Source of the DNA: Geomicrobium halophilum
GTDB taxonomy: Bacteria > Bacillota > Bacilli > Bacillales > Marinococcaceae
NCBI RefSeq assembly: GCF_014207655.1
Contig: NZ_JACHHJ010000001.1
Span: 1,302,001-1,366,000 of the forward strand
Length of the DNA: 64,000 bases
Direction of reading: 5' to 3'
Part shown: in pieces, positions 27,077 to 36,694 of the stretch
How positions within the stretch are numbered: the stretch's first letter is position 1
Layout of the letters: each line of letters starts with the position of its first letter
The notes under the pieces: generated by a model
Databases searched by the model: none
Told to the model about the DNA's origin: nothing
Seen by the model: the letters and a program-made list of their open reading frames with translations, nothing else
Translations under genes and position numbers: made by a program

Positions 27077-30000
27077 AACGTCACCTTCTCTTTTGTGCCC
27101 ACACCGTTCAAAGCTGGTACAGGTTCGGTCGCAAACGACATCATTTCTAGCACGTGTAAAAGTGCGAACGCCGTATCCATCGAAGTTAAACAGACAATTT
27201 CATGTTCGACCGCTTCTCGTCGGATACGGAAACCATCACGAGCCGGTTGTTTACCTTTCGTTAAGGTGTTGATGACAAGTTGAGCTCCGCCTTCTCGAAT
27301 CAGACTAGAAATGTCGGGAGAACCCTCCCCGATTTTATAAACAGTTTCTGCACGAATGCCTTGTTGACTTAGATATTCAGCCGTCCCTTTCGTCGCCATA
27401 ATTTGAAAGCCAAGTCGTTCATAACGGGCAGCCAATCCCGCCGCTTCCTCTTTATCCTTATCGGCAATCGTAAATAGGACACGACCCTGACGTGGGATGC
27501 TCATTCCAGACGCTACAAGCCCCTTATACAAGGCTTTTTCCAACGAAAGATCACGTCCGAGAACTTCCCCCGTCGACTTCATTTCCGGGCCCAGATGGAT
27601 ATCGACACGCCGAAGTTTTGCGAACGAAAATACTGGTGCCTTTACTGCCACACGGTTAGGCTCAGGGTGATACAAATCTTGGTATCCCATTTCCGCCAGT
27701 GTTTTCCCTAGAATAACCTTTGTAGCGATTTGTGCCATCGGTACGCCTGTCATTTTGCTTAAAAAAGGAACAGTCCTGCTTGCCCGCGGGTTTACTTCAA
27801 TGACGAACACTTCGTCTTCATATAGCACAAATTGGATATTAAATAAGCCGACGATGTTTAAACCCGTTGCCAGATTGGCCGTTTGTTCAATCACTTTCGC
27901 TTTTACCTGCTCCGATAGCGATTGAGGGGGGTAAACAGCAATGGAATCCCCCGAATGCACGCCCGCGCGTTCAATATGTTCCATCATCCCTGGTATATAG
28001 ACATTTTCACCGTCGGATATGGCGTCAACTTCAATTTCTTTTCCGAAATAGTAACGATCGATGAGCACTGGGTGATCAGCATGGACGTGAACCGCTTCCT
28101 GCATGTAGCGCATTAAATCATCCTCATGATCGACAATTTCCATGGCTCTTCCCCCGAGAACATATGAAGGACGTACAAGTACTGGATAGCCAAGGATATT
28201 GGCGGCTGATACAGCCCCGTTTACAGACGTTGCTGTTTTCCCTGGCGGCTGGGGAACATCCAATTGTTTTAACGCTCGTTCGAACTTATCCCGATCTTCA
28301 GCCCTGTCCATAGCGTCAAGTGAAGTACCAAGAATTGGCACACCTGCTTCTTCTAGCTTTCTTGCAAGGTTAATCGCCGTTTGACCGCCAAATTGTACGA
28401 CTACACCTTTGGGCTGTTCCAGATCAACGACATTCATGACTTCTTCAAACGTGAGTGGTTCAAAATATAATTTATCAGATATACTAAAATCGGTTGAAAC
28501 CGTCTCCGGGTTATTATTAATGATGATAGATTCATAACCGGATTCCTGAATGGCCCATACCGTATGGACCGTGGCATAATCGAATTCAACTCCTTGCCCG
28601 ATTCGGATTGGACCGGAACCAAGTACAAGAACCGAAGGTTTCTCGGTTTTATCCGATTCGTTTTCCTCTTCATACGTGCTGTAAAAATAAGGGGTTTCCG
28701 ATTCAAATTCGGCAGAACACGTATCCACCATTTTAAAAACCGGTATGATTTCTTTCTCTTTCCGATATACACGCACATGATGTTCGGTCGTATTCCAGAG
28801 ACGGGCGATTTGTCCATCCGAAAATCCGTGGATTTTCGCTGACTCTAAAATCTGTTCATTCCAAGGTGTAGTTTTTAGTACGTTATGAAGCTCCACGAGA
28901 GCTTCGATGTGTAAAAGAAAGAAACGGTCAATCGAGGTTCGTTTATGAATATCCTCTACACTGTAGCCACGGCGGAACCCTTCCGCTAGTGCGTATAGCC
29001 TTTCATCATCCGCATATTTCCATTGTTCGATCAATTCTTTATCACTTTTATCCCGGTAATTGTCCACGAGAAGGTGATTTTCTTTCGTGTCAAGAGAACG
29101 GATCCCTTTTAACAATGACTCGCCGAATGTACGCCCGATCGCCATTACTTCCCCGGTTGCTTTCATTTGCGTACCCAGTTCACGATGGGCAGAGGCAAAC
29201 TTATCAAAGGGCCAGCGTGGGATTTTCGTAACGATATAATCGAGGGCGGGCTCAAAACTTGCATATGTTCGTTTCGTTACTGGGTTTTGAAGTTCTTGTA
29301 AATGATAGCCGATGGAAATTTTCGCCGCCAATTTGGCAATCGGATAACCTGTTGCTTTTGAGGCAAGAGCTGATGAACGACTGACACGCGGATTCACCTC
29401 AATGACGTAGTATTCATCACGGTCCGGATCATGAGCAAACTGCACGTTGCAGCCCCCTTCAATGCCAAGAGCACGGATAATCGTAAGGGCTGCGTTACGC
29501 AGACGTTGGTAATCGCGGTCACTCAATGTTTGGCTCGGGGCGACCACAATCGAGTCCCCGGTGTGGATGCCAACCGGATCGATATTTTCCATGTTACAAA
29601 CGACAATGGCATCGTCATTGGCGTCACGCATCACTTCATATTCAACTTCTTTCATTCCGGCAATACTTTTTTCAACCAGACACTGATCCACCGGACTGTA
29701 CGCTAATCCCGATTCCAATGTTTCCTTTAATTCTTGGGCCGTATGAACAAGACCGCCGCCAGTTCCGCCTAATGTATAGGCAGGACGTACGATGACTGGC
29801 AATCCGCTCTTTTCGGCAAATGTTTCCCCTTCTTCAACGGAGTGTACAATATCACTCGCAGGGACTGGCTGGTCAAGGGAATGCATTAACGTCCGAAAAG
29901 CATCTCGGTCTTCTGCTTCACGGATGGCATCTAGATCGGTTCCGAGGAGATCAACGTCATACAACTTGAGAACACTCTGCTCATGCAATTCCATGGCCAA

Positions 30001-30291
30001 ATTCAATGCCGTTTGCCCACCCATAGTAGCCAGTAGACCGTCGGGTCGTTCCTGGCGAATGATACGACTGACAAATTCAAATGTGAGCGGTTCGATATAA
30101 ACGGTATCAGCCATATTCGTGTCGGTCATAATCGTTGCAGGATTTGAATTAATGAGGATCGTTTCATAACCCTCTTCTTTTAATGCTTGACAAGCTTGTG
30201 TACCGGAATAATCAAATTCTGCGGCTTGGCCGATAATGATTGGCCCTGAACCAAGAACTAGAACTTTTTCAATATCATTTCGTTTTGGCAT
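27073..30291 (-). CDS. carB: Carbamoyl-phosphate synthase, large subunit
   Basis: A 1072-residue enzyme making carbamoyl phosphate from bicarbonate, ammonia and two ATP. Two homologous ATP-grasp halves are visible: [20 protein letters not shown] near the N-terminus and [19 protein letters not shown] near residue 560. Each is followed by a glycine-rich ATP loop (YTLGGTGGG and [10 protein letters not shown]) and a VNPRxSR segment. The C-terminal allosteric domain (from about 935) ends after KGTAEYL and INTLTKG. As the pyr-operon enzyme it should answer to pyrimidines. carA abuts with no gap. Confidence 0.97.
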   Translation of the reverse strand: MPKRNDIEKVLVLGSGPIIIGQAAEFDYSGTQACQALKEEGYETILINSNPATIMTDTNMADTVYIEPLTFEFVSRIIRQERPDGLLATMGGQTALNLAMELHEQSVLKLYDVDLLGTDLDAIREAEDRDAFRTLMHSLDQPVPASDIVHSVEEGETFAEKSGLPVIVRPAYTLGGTGGGLVHTAQELKETLESGLAYSPVDQCLVEKSIAGMKEVEYEVMRDANDDAIVVCNMENIDPVGIHTGDSIVVAPSQTLSDRDYQRLRNAALTIIRALGIEGGCNVQFAHDPDRDEYYVIEVNPRVSRSSALASKATGYPIAKLAAKISIGYHLQELQNPVTKRTYASFEPALDYIVTKIPRWPFDKFASAHRELGTQMKATGEVMAIGRTFGESLLKGIRSLDTKENHLLVDNYRDKSDKELIEQWKYADDERLYALAEGFRRGYSVEDIHKRTSIDRFFLLHIEALVELHNVLKTTPWNEQILESAKIHGFSDGQIARLWNTTEHHVRVYRKEKEIIPVFKMVDTCSAEFESETPYFYSTYEEENESDKTEKPSVLVLGSGPIRIGQGVEFDYATVHTVWAIQESGYESIIINNNPETVSTDFSISDKLYFEPLTFEEVMNVVDLEQPKGVVVQFGGQTAINLARKLEEAGVPILGTSLDAMDRAEDRDKFERALKQLDVPQPPGKTATSVNGAVSAANILGYPVLVRPSYVLGGRAMEIVDHEDDLMRYMQEAVHVHADHPVLIDRYYFGKEIEVDAISDGENVYIPGMMEHIERAGVHSGDSIAVYPPQSLSEQVKAKVIEQTANLATGLNIVGLFNIQFVLYEDEVFVIEVNPRASRTVPFLSKMTGVPMAQIATKVILGKTLAEMGYQDLYHPEPNRVAVKAPVFSFAKLRRVDIHLGPEMKSTGEVLGRDLSLEKALYKGLVASGMSIPRQGRVLFTIADKDKEEAAGLAARYERLGFQIMATKGTAEYLSQQGIRAETVYKIGEGSPDISSLIREGGAQLVINTLTKGKQPARDGFRIRREAVEHEIVCLTSMDTAFALLHVLEMMSFATEPVPALNGVGTKEKVTL

Positions 30292-31377
30292 TTACTTTGC
30301 CTCCTCTAATGGTTCATGAATCCGAGCGATAAATTGATTAAATAGATCATTTGCATCAAAGGGTCCAGGTGCTGCTTCCGGATGATATTGAACGCTAAAT
30401 GCAGGCGCCTCTCTATGCTCTACTCCTTCAACTGAGCCATCATTAACGGCCAGGTGGGTGATGGACAGTCCAGAATTCAAAAGTGAATCTTTAGAGATGG
30501 CATAACCATGGTTTTGCGCTGTTATTGTCACTTCTCCTGTTGGCAGATGACGAACCGGGTGGTTTGACCCTCGGTGGCCGAATTTCATCTTTTCCGCCTT
30601 TCCCCCACAAGCCATACAAAGCAGTTGGTGCCCTAAGCAAATCCCGAAAATCGTCGTTTTATTTAACAAGCCACGAATCGTTTCAATGGCCTCCGGTAAA
30701 TCCCGGGGATCCCCGGGCCCATTGCTGAGCATCACGCCATCCGGGCGGAGTTCCAAAATTTCTTTTTCAGTAGCGTTGTATGGCACCACATGTACGTCAC
30801 ACCCTCTTTGTAAAAGCTCTCGTAAAATATTCTGCTTCGCTCCATAGTCAACAAGTACAATTTTAGGCCCATTTCCACCTGGCACATGATAAGCCACTTT
30901 CGTTGAGACGTTTGCTACTTGTGTGTTGAACGGCCTTTCTGATTGCAGCTGATTTACGATATCTTCCACGTTCACATCGTCATTACAGATTGCTGCACGC
31001 ACCGTCCCTTTTGTACGGATCAATCGCGTCAGCTGACGGGTATCAACCCCCTCGATACCCGGTATATCAAAACGCCGAAGCAAGGAAGCAAACGATTGTT
31101 CACTTTTCCAATGACTTGGAAATGGACTCTGAGATTTAACAACCACCCCGTGAAGTGCAGGGACAAGGGACTCGAAATCCATACGGTTGACCCCATAGTT
31201 ACCGATAAGCGGATACGTAAATGTGATGATCTGTCCACAGTAAGAAGGATCCGATAATATCTCTTGATAGCCGGTCATGCCCGTGTTAAAGACGATTTCT
31301 CCACTTTGTTCTCGTTCACTTCCGAACCCTTTACCCGAAAAATAATGTCCATCTTCTAAAATTAACTTGCGATTCAT
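30292..31377 (-). CDS. carA: Carbamoyl-phosphate synthase, small (glutaminase) subunit
   Basis: A 361-residue class I glutamine amidotransferase that supplies ammonia to CarB. The N-terminal CPSase domain shows GYQEILSDPSYCGQI. The catalytic Cys is in FGICLGHQLL, and the His-Glu pair is in VQYHPEAAPGP. Its ATG overlaps the pyrB stop codon in an ATGA. In B. subtilis pyrC lies between pyrB and this gene; here there is no room for it. Confidence 0.97.
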   Translation of the reverse strand: MNRKLILEDGHYFSGKGFGSEREQSGEIVFNTGMTGYQEILSDPSYCGQIITFTYPLIGNYGVNRMDFESLVPALHGVVVKSQSPFPSHWKSEQSFASLLRRFDIPGIEGVDTRQLTRLIRTKGTVRAAICNDDVNVEDIVNQLQSERPFNTQVANVSTKVAYHVPGGNGPKIVLVDYGAKQNILRELLQRGCDVHVVPYNATEKEILELRPDGVMLSNGPGDPRDLPEAIETIRGLLNKTTIFGICLGHQLLCMACGGKAEKMKFGHRGSNHPVRHLPTGEVTITAQNHGYAISKDSLLNSGLSITHLAVNDGSVEGVEHREAPAFSVQYHPEAAPGPFDANDLFNQFIARIHEPLEEAK

Positions 31378-32312
31378 GACAAAGCCCCTTCCAATGCAAA
31401 CTCTTTATCCCTCTGTTGCTCAAACACATATTTTAATATCGCCATTCGTGCATACACGCCGTTTTCCATTTGCCTAAAAATCCTTGAGTGATAGGAGCCC
31501 TCGATGAGGGAGGACGCAATCTCGACATCCCGATGAAACGGCCCGGGGTGCATAATAATTCCCCCTGGCTTCATCATCTTCTCCCTTTCCATCGTTAGTC
31601 CATATTGCGCGTGGTAATCGTTTTTCTTTTTTTGTTCCATTATTTCGTTGTGACGCTCATGCTGAACACGCAGAAGCATGACCACATCGGCCCCGGCCAC
31701 GGCTGTATCTACAGATACCTGTGGGCAATCAAGTCCTGAAATGTCCAACCAATGATCAGGTCCTGCAAACATAACGTTTGCGCCCAACCGTTTGAGAACC
31801 TTCACATTTGATCGAGCAACGCGGCTGTGATAGACATCGCCAATCACAGCAACATTCAAGTTTCTGAAGCATTTGAATTCCTCTACAATTGTTAATAAAT
31901 CCAGCAAACATTGTGAAGGGTGCTCGCCATTTCCGTCGCCAGCATTAATAATGGGAATCGAGATATTCCTTAAATTCTCATAAAAATGGTTATCAGGATG
32001 CCTGACCACGACGGCGGATGCACCAACCGCTTGCAGTGTTCGCACGGTGTCGTATAAAGACTCCCCTTTCTGAACACTCGAGTTATCCGTGTCAACATCA
32101 AGTATCTGTAACCCGAGACGCCTTTGGGCAACTTCAAATGACATTTTCGTACGTGTACTCGGTTCATAAAAAAGGTTAGCTATGAAAGGGTGCTGAGGGG
32201 AGGGCTCCCAAAAGCTCCCCTCTTTAAACTTTTCAGCTTCCTTCAACAATGAATGAATCGTTCCCTCAGATAACTCATCAACTGTTGTAAAATGAAGTGC
32301 CTGCTGATCCAT
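31374..32312 (-). CDS. pyrB: Aspartate carbamoyltransferase, catalytic subunit
   Basis: A 312-residue enzyme condensing carbamoyl phosphate with aspartate. The carbamoyl-phosphate loop is FYEPSTRTKMSFE, with GDGNGEHPSQCLLDL, the RVQHERH segment and HPGPFHRDVEI. No regulatory pyrI is present, as usual in bacilli. The second of two close ATGs (32312) is chosen because GGAGGT then lies eight bases away. The start lies inside the 3' end of pyrP, so there is no room for the third PyrR attenuator known in B. subtilis. Confidence 0.96.
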   Translation of the reverse strand: MDQQALHFTTVDELSEGTIHSLLKEAEKFKEGSFWEPSPQHPFIANLFYEPSTRTKMSFEVAQRRLGLQILDVDTDNSSVQKGESLYDTVRTLQAVGASAVVVRHPDNHFYENLRNISIPIINAGDGNGEHPSQCLLDLLTIVEEFKCFRNLNVAVIGDVYHSRVARSNVKVLKRLGANVMFAGPDHWLDISGLDCPQVSVDTAVAGADVVMLLRVQHERHNEIMEQKKKNDYHAQYGLTMEREKMMKPGGIIMHPGPFHRDVEIASSLIEGSYHSRIFRQMENGVYARMAILKYVFEQQRDKEFALEGALS

Positions 32313-33648
32313 CTTCATCTACCTCCGTTGTATTCGTTTCTTTATCAAGGCTTATAAACAACTGCCCGTTTCCATAGCCAACATTTTTTGCCGGTAGTAT
32401 CGCGTGTAAGATCATACCAATGATTGTCGCAAGTGCCATGGCAGGGATTTCAAGGAACTCTGTCACCTCTATGAAAGCCCCGCCAATCCCAATGACAAGA
32501 ATCGTTGAAGCAATCACCAGGTTTCGTTTATGCCCCATATCGAGTTCATTCTCGATCATTAAGCGTATACCAGCGGAAGCAATGATCCCAAAGAGCAGGA
32601 TGGAAACTCCACCGATCACCGCATTCGGAATGCTTGCAATGAGCGCTTCAATCTTTCCTGAAAATCCAAAGAGAATAGCGAGTAAAGCAGCTCCCCCGAT
32701 CACATAAACGCTGAACACTCTCGTAATGGCAAGGACACCGATGTTTTCCCCGTATGTCGTGTTGGGCGGCCCTCCCACAAATGATGCCATTACGGATGCT
32801 ACGCCATCACCAAGAAGTGAACGGTGCAATCCCGGTCGACGAATAAAGTTCTTTCCCACAATTTTGCTCAATACCATTTGATCACCAATGTGCTCAGCCA
32901 TTGTCACAAGGGCAATGGGCGCCATAATGACAATGACGGTCCATGACCATTCGGGTGTGACGGTTACAAAGGGGATGGCAAAATCAGGGACATGAAACCA
33001 GGGAGCGGCAACAACAGCAGATAAGTCAACGATGCCTGCCATGTATGCGATCACGTATCCTGCTACTAGACCGATAAGAACAGGGATCACACTGAGAAAA
33101 CCCTTGAAGAAAATGGAGGCCAGAATTGTAATCGCTAGCGTTGCGAGCGCAACGCTAAAATGGCGCATGCTGTCCACATACTCGTTCAGATCCTCATCGA
33201 AATTCATGGCCATATCAATGGCTGTCGAGGCGAGACCAAGACCGATAACCATTATGACAGGACCGACAACAATTGGAGGCAAGAGCTTCATGAGCCAACC
33301 TACACCAAATGCTTTAATCAGAATCGAGGTGACACCGTAAACCACGCCAGCCGTAAATGTTCCTAACATCACTGCAGCAGCCCCGCCAAAAGATATGGCT
33401 GCAATGAGCGGAAAAATAAATGCAAAGGAAGATCCAATATAGGCTGGGATCTGCCCGCGGGTGACGAGCAAGTAAGAAAGCGTTCCTAGCCCGCTTGCAA
33501 TTAACGCAATGGAAGGCTGCAACCCAGTCAGGAGCGGAACAAGAATCGTTGCTCCAAACATCGCAAATAAGTGTTGTAAACTAAGGAAAATCCATTGATT
33601 CCAGGCGGGTCGATCATGCACATCTAATACTGCTTCTCTTGTTGACAT
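32278..33648 (-). CDS. pyrP: Uracil permease (NCS2 family)
   Basis: About 456 residues with 12-14 hydrophobic segments, an NCS2 nucleobase:cation symporter of the UraA/PyrP type. FAMFGATILVPLLTG, ALVTMAEHIGDQMV and GGPPNTTYGENIGVLAITRV are the family signatures. The start is placed at the ATG at 33648, behind AGGAGG at ten bases; the open frame upstream is the attenuator leader and not protein. Its 3' end overlaps pyrB. It lies second in the operon, as in B. subtilis. Confidence 0.95.
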   Translation of the reverse strand: MSTREAVLDVHDRPAWNQWIFLSLQHLFAMFGATILVPLLTGLQPSIALIASGLGTLSYLLVTRGQIPAYIGSSFAFIFPLIAAISFGGAAAVMLGTFTAGVVYGVTSILIKAFGVGWLMKLLPPIVVGPVIMVIGLGLASTAIDMAMNFDEDLNEYVDSMRHFSVALATLAITILASIFFKGFLSVIPVLIGLVAGYVIAYMAGIVDLSAVVAAPWFHVPDFAIPFVTVTPEWSWTVIVIMAPIALVTMAEHIGDQMVLSKIVGKNFIRRPGLHRSLLGDGVASVMASFVGGPPNTTYGENIGVLAITRVFSVYVIGGAALLAILFGFSGKIEALIASIPNAVIGGVSILLFGIIASAGIRLMIENELDMGHKRNLVIASTILVIGIGGAFIEVTEFLEIPAMALATIIGMILHAILPAKNVGYGNGQLFISLDKETNTTEVDEDGSAGTSFYNS

Positions 33649-33672
33649 CGGGGAGTGTCCTCCTAATTGGGT

Positions 33673-33770
33673 ATAAAAAAACTCTTTGCCCATGACAAAG
33701 AGGAGAACAACATCAAGACACCTGACGTGTGCATGATGGCTTCCTCTTATCAGCCTCACGGGACCGTTTT
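33673..33770 (-). promoter_or_regulatory. PyrR attenuator between pyrR and pyrP
   Basis: The PyrR-binding loop CGGTCCCGTGAGGCTG (33766-33751) is followed downstream by a terminator hairpin, CTCTTTG/CAAAGAG with TTTTTT (33703-33673). With UMP or UTP bound, PyrR stabilises the binding loop, which frees the terminator. The layout matches the established B. subtilis mechanism. Confidence 0.9.
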
Positions 33771-33798
33771 AAAGAGGTTCGTTAATATTGTATATTGG

Positions 33799-34480
<682 letters not shown>

Positions 34481-34502
34481 GGCAAATATTTAGTTATTGT
34501 TA

Positions 34503-34530
34503 TTATTACAGAGAAAAAAGAAAGTGTCAA
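34503..34530 (-). promoter_or_regulatory. Sigma-A promoter of the pyr operon
   Basis: On the minus strand a perfect TTGACA (34530-34525) is 16 bases from TAATAA (34508-34503). The -35 element overlaps the rluD stop codon. The predicted start leaves a leader of about 160 nt that holds the first attenuator. Confidence 0.8.
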
Positions 34531-35438
34531 CGAGATTTTCGTATTTTGTCTATCAATATTTCTAGATCCTCAGGTAAAGGCGCAGTTATGGTCAGTGGCT
34601 CACTTGTACGTGGATGAATCAGGGATATCTGCTGCGCATGCAAGGCTTGACCTGCAAAACGCAGCGTTTTTTTCTTTCCATATTTCGGATCAGCTACGAG
34701 GGGGTGGCCAATGTAAGCCATGTGTACACGAATCTGATGTGTGCGGCCCGTTTCAAGGCGGCATTGAACCATCGTATAGTCAGAGAAGCGTTCCATAACC
34801 GTAAAATGCGTAATGGCTTCTTTCGCGTTTATATCGGTAACCGCCATTTTTTGCCGGTCGCTCTGATCCCTCCCTATAGGAGCATTAATGGTCCCTTCAT
34901 CATGGAAAACATCTCCATGTACAAACGCTGCGTATATTCGGGTTAATGTGCGTGTTTGTAATTGCTCTCTCAGGTTAAGATGGGCTTGGTTCGTTTTTGC
35001 CACGACCATCAGCCCGCTCGTATCTTTATCAAGTCGGTGAACGATACCTGGTCTTACTTCCCCATTAATATCGGACAAAGAATGACTATCATTCAAAAGC
35101 GCGTTGACAAGTGTCCCAGAAGAATGACCTGGAGCAGGATGAACAACCATACCCCTTGGTTTATTCACGATAAGTAAATCATTATCCTCATAGCGTATAT
35201 CTAACGGAATATTTTCAGGGTGGGGTTTCGTCTCTGGAGTTGGCGGGAAAGTGACCCTGATTGCATCCCCTTCTTGCAGCTTATAATTGCTTTTTATCTG
35301 CCTTTCGTTCACGTGTATATAGCCGTTATTAATCCATTGTTGTATGGTTGTTCTTGATTCCCCGATCGCTTTTACCAGGCTCTTATCGATCCTCTCATTC
35401 GTTTCATTTTCCTCCACAAACCAGCGCCTAGAATTCAT
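34527..35438 (-). CDS. rluD: 23S rRNA pseudouridine synthase (RluD/YlyB type)
   Basis: A 303-residue RluA-family synthase. The N-terminal S4 domain (about 10-70) contains IQQWINNGYIHVN. The catalytic Asp is in HRLDKDTSGLMV, and RLETGRTHQIRVH is the family C-terminal motif. The ATG at 35438 overlaps the lspA end and follows AAGGAG at good spacing; the longer frame inside lspA is spurious. The lspA-rluD (ylyB)-pyrR order is that of B. subtilis. Confidence 0.93.
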   Translation of the reverse strand: MNSRRWFVEENETNERIDKSLVKAIGESRTTIQQWINNGYIHVNERQIKSNYKLQEGDAIRVTFPPTPETKPHPENIPLDIRYEDNDLLIVNKPRGMVVHPAPGHSSGTLVNALLNDSHSLSDINGEVRPGIVHRLDKDTSGLMVVAKTNQAHLNLREQLQTRTLTRIYAAFVHGDVFHDEGTINAPIGRDQSDRQKMAVTDINAKEAITHFTVMERFSDYTMVQCRLETGRTHQIRVHMAYIGHPLVADPKYGKKKTLRFAGQALHAQQISLIHPRTSEPLTITAPLPEDLEILIDKIRKSR

Positions 35439-35910
35439 TTGTCTGCTCCTTTTTCTCTTTACGCTCATCCATGAACATCTTGACAATTAAAATAATAATA
35501 CCGACCGTTAACGCCGAATCCGCAATATTAAAGATAGGAAAACTGTAAGTACCAATGTATACATCAATAAAGTCGATCACTTCACCTTGCAAAAGTCGAT
35601 CGATAAAGTTTCCAATCGTTCCACCAAGTAAAATACCGAGCGGAATTCCATACCATAGGCTTGATTTCCCTAATGTGTGAATAAAATAGAGAACTGCTAC
35701 CACGGCGACGGCCGTTACAATGAAAAACAGCCACATTTGCCCTTGCAGCATGCCAAAGGCTGCCCCAGCATTGCGATGGGATGTAATATGTAGAACATCT
35801 TCAATCACCGGGATAGACTCCCCAAGCTCCATCCCTGTAGCCACTAGCCACTTTGTGAATTGGTCGATAATAATGATCACTAGCGCCAATAAATAATAAA
35901 TGGCAATCAA
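35428..35910 (-). CDS. lspA: Lipoprotein signal peptidase
   Basis: A 160-residue signal peptidase II with four transmembrane helices. The conserved segments are IDQFTKW, SHRNAGAAFGML, GGTIGNFIDR with the first catalytic Asp, and IFNIADSALTVG with the second. It cleaves lipoprotein signal peptides after diacylglycerol attachment. The Lys/Glu-rich C-terminal tail is cytoplasmic. rluD begins inside its last codons. Confidence 0.96.
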   Translation of the reverse strand: MIAIYYLLALVIIIIDQFTKWLVATGMELGESIPVIEDVLHITSHRNAGAAFGMLQGQMWLFFIVTAVAVVAVLYFIHTLGKSSLWYGIPLGILLGGTIGNFIDRLLQGEVIDFIDVYIGTYSFPIFNIADSALTVGIIILIVKMFMDERKEKKEQTNEF

Positions 35911-35957
35911 GTTCTTCTCCCCTTTTATGTTGATTTTTGGCGGACGAGACAGTCATA

Positions 35958-35984
35958 AAAGAAAAGGCGGTATATTACCGCCAG
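35958..35984 (-). terminator. Terminator of the YteA-like gene
   Basis: GGCGGTA, a short loop and TACCGCC, followed by TTTTCTTTTAT on the minus strand. The TAA stop codon of the YteA-like gene lies within the hairpin, so the stem starts in the last codons. Confidence 0.8.
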
Positions 35985-36619
35985 TTCTCTTCCTCATCCA
36001 TATGCATGCGGTAGTCCTCATTGCGGGCAAAATCCACATGTTCAATTCCTCTATAGCCGTCAACATCCGTCGTTAGAAAGCGCTCTATATCTTCTGTGAA
36101 CCCTGGTGGCTGCTCCACCCAAAAATCGGTCGTTGCCGTCTCTCGATATCCATCATCCTCTTCGGTTGTGTTCATAACCGCTTCCCACATATCGATTCCA
36201 TCAAGTGCTCCATCACCATTTACATGCAACGCCTGGTTTACTTCCGGACTAGCATTTCCTGGAGGCGGGGCTACAAGAGGATGAGACCCCCGCTGCTCTA
36301 CTGGAACGGTTCGAGCAATCGGATGGGCACGTAGACGTTCACCGGGGATTTCCTTACCCGTTTCTTCACAAATCCCATACGTGCCCTGCTCGACCTTCTC
36401 CAGAGCATGAAGAATTTCCTCATATTCGTGACTACGGTGATAACGTAAAGCCTGATCTTTGCTCGCCTCATAGAAAATATCAGACGAGTCTGCCGGATGA
36501 TTGTCGTATACCGACAACTCATTATCCCTTCCACTATCATTGACGATGGCTTCATGATTTTCCAACTCATGCTTTCGATCATAAAGCATTTGAATCGCCA
36601 CTTCTTTATCCGTCACCAC
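35975..36619 (-). CDS. DksA/TraR-type YteA-like protein
   Basis: About 214 residues. The N-terminal helical part ends with the motif LSVYDNHPADSSDIFYEASKD; the TraR-like segment GTYGICEETGKEIPGERL follows. Only one Cys remains of the zinc finger seen in E. coli DksA; the same single-Cys form occurs in B. subtilis YteA as I recall it, so this is a family trait. Acidic C-terminal third. The function is unknown; DksA relatives act on RNA polymerase, but that cannot be assumed here. The start is uncertain: consecutive GTG codons occur, and 36619 has AAGGGA at six bases. Confidence 0.8.
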   Translation of the reverse strand: MVTDKEVAIQMLYDRKHELENHEAIVNDSGRDNELSVYDNHPADSSDIFYEASKDQALRYHRSHEYEEILHALEKVEQGTYGICEETGKEIPGERLRAHPIARTVPVEQRGSHPLVAPPPGNASPEVNQALHVNGDGALDGIDMWEAVMNTTEEDDGYRETATTDFWVEQPPGFTEDIERFLTTDVDGYRGIEHVDFARNEDYRMHMDEEENWR

Positions 36620-36694
36620 AAGCACTCCCTTCTTTCCTCGCCCACACGATTAGCTTTTCGTGAAAAGAGGGAGTTTACCCGGATGAAACGCTGG

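Noticed and set aside
33649-33759. Upstream extension of pyrP
   Set aside because: It covers the PyrR attenuator and terminator; the family N-terminus starts at 33648.
35975-36619. Loss of zinc-finger cysteines in the DksA/TraR protein as an unusual trait
   Set aside because: B. subtilis YteA also has the single-Cys GTYGIC form as far as I recall, so it is normal for this subfamily.
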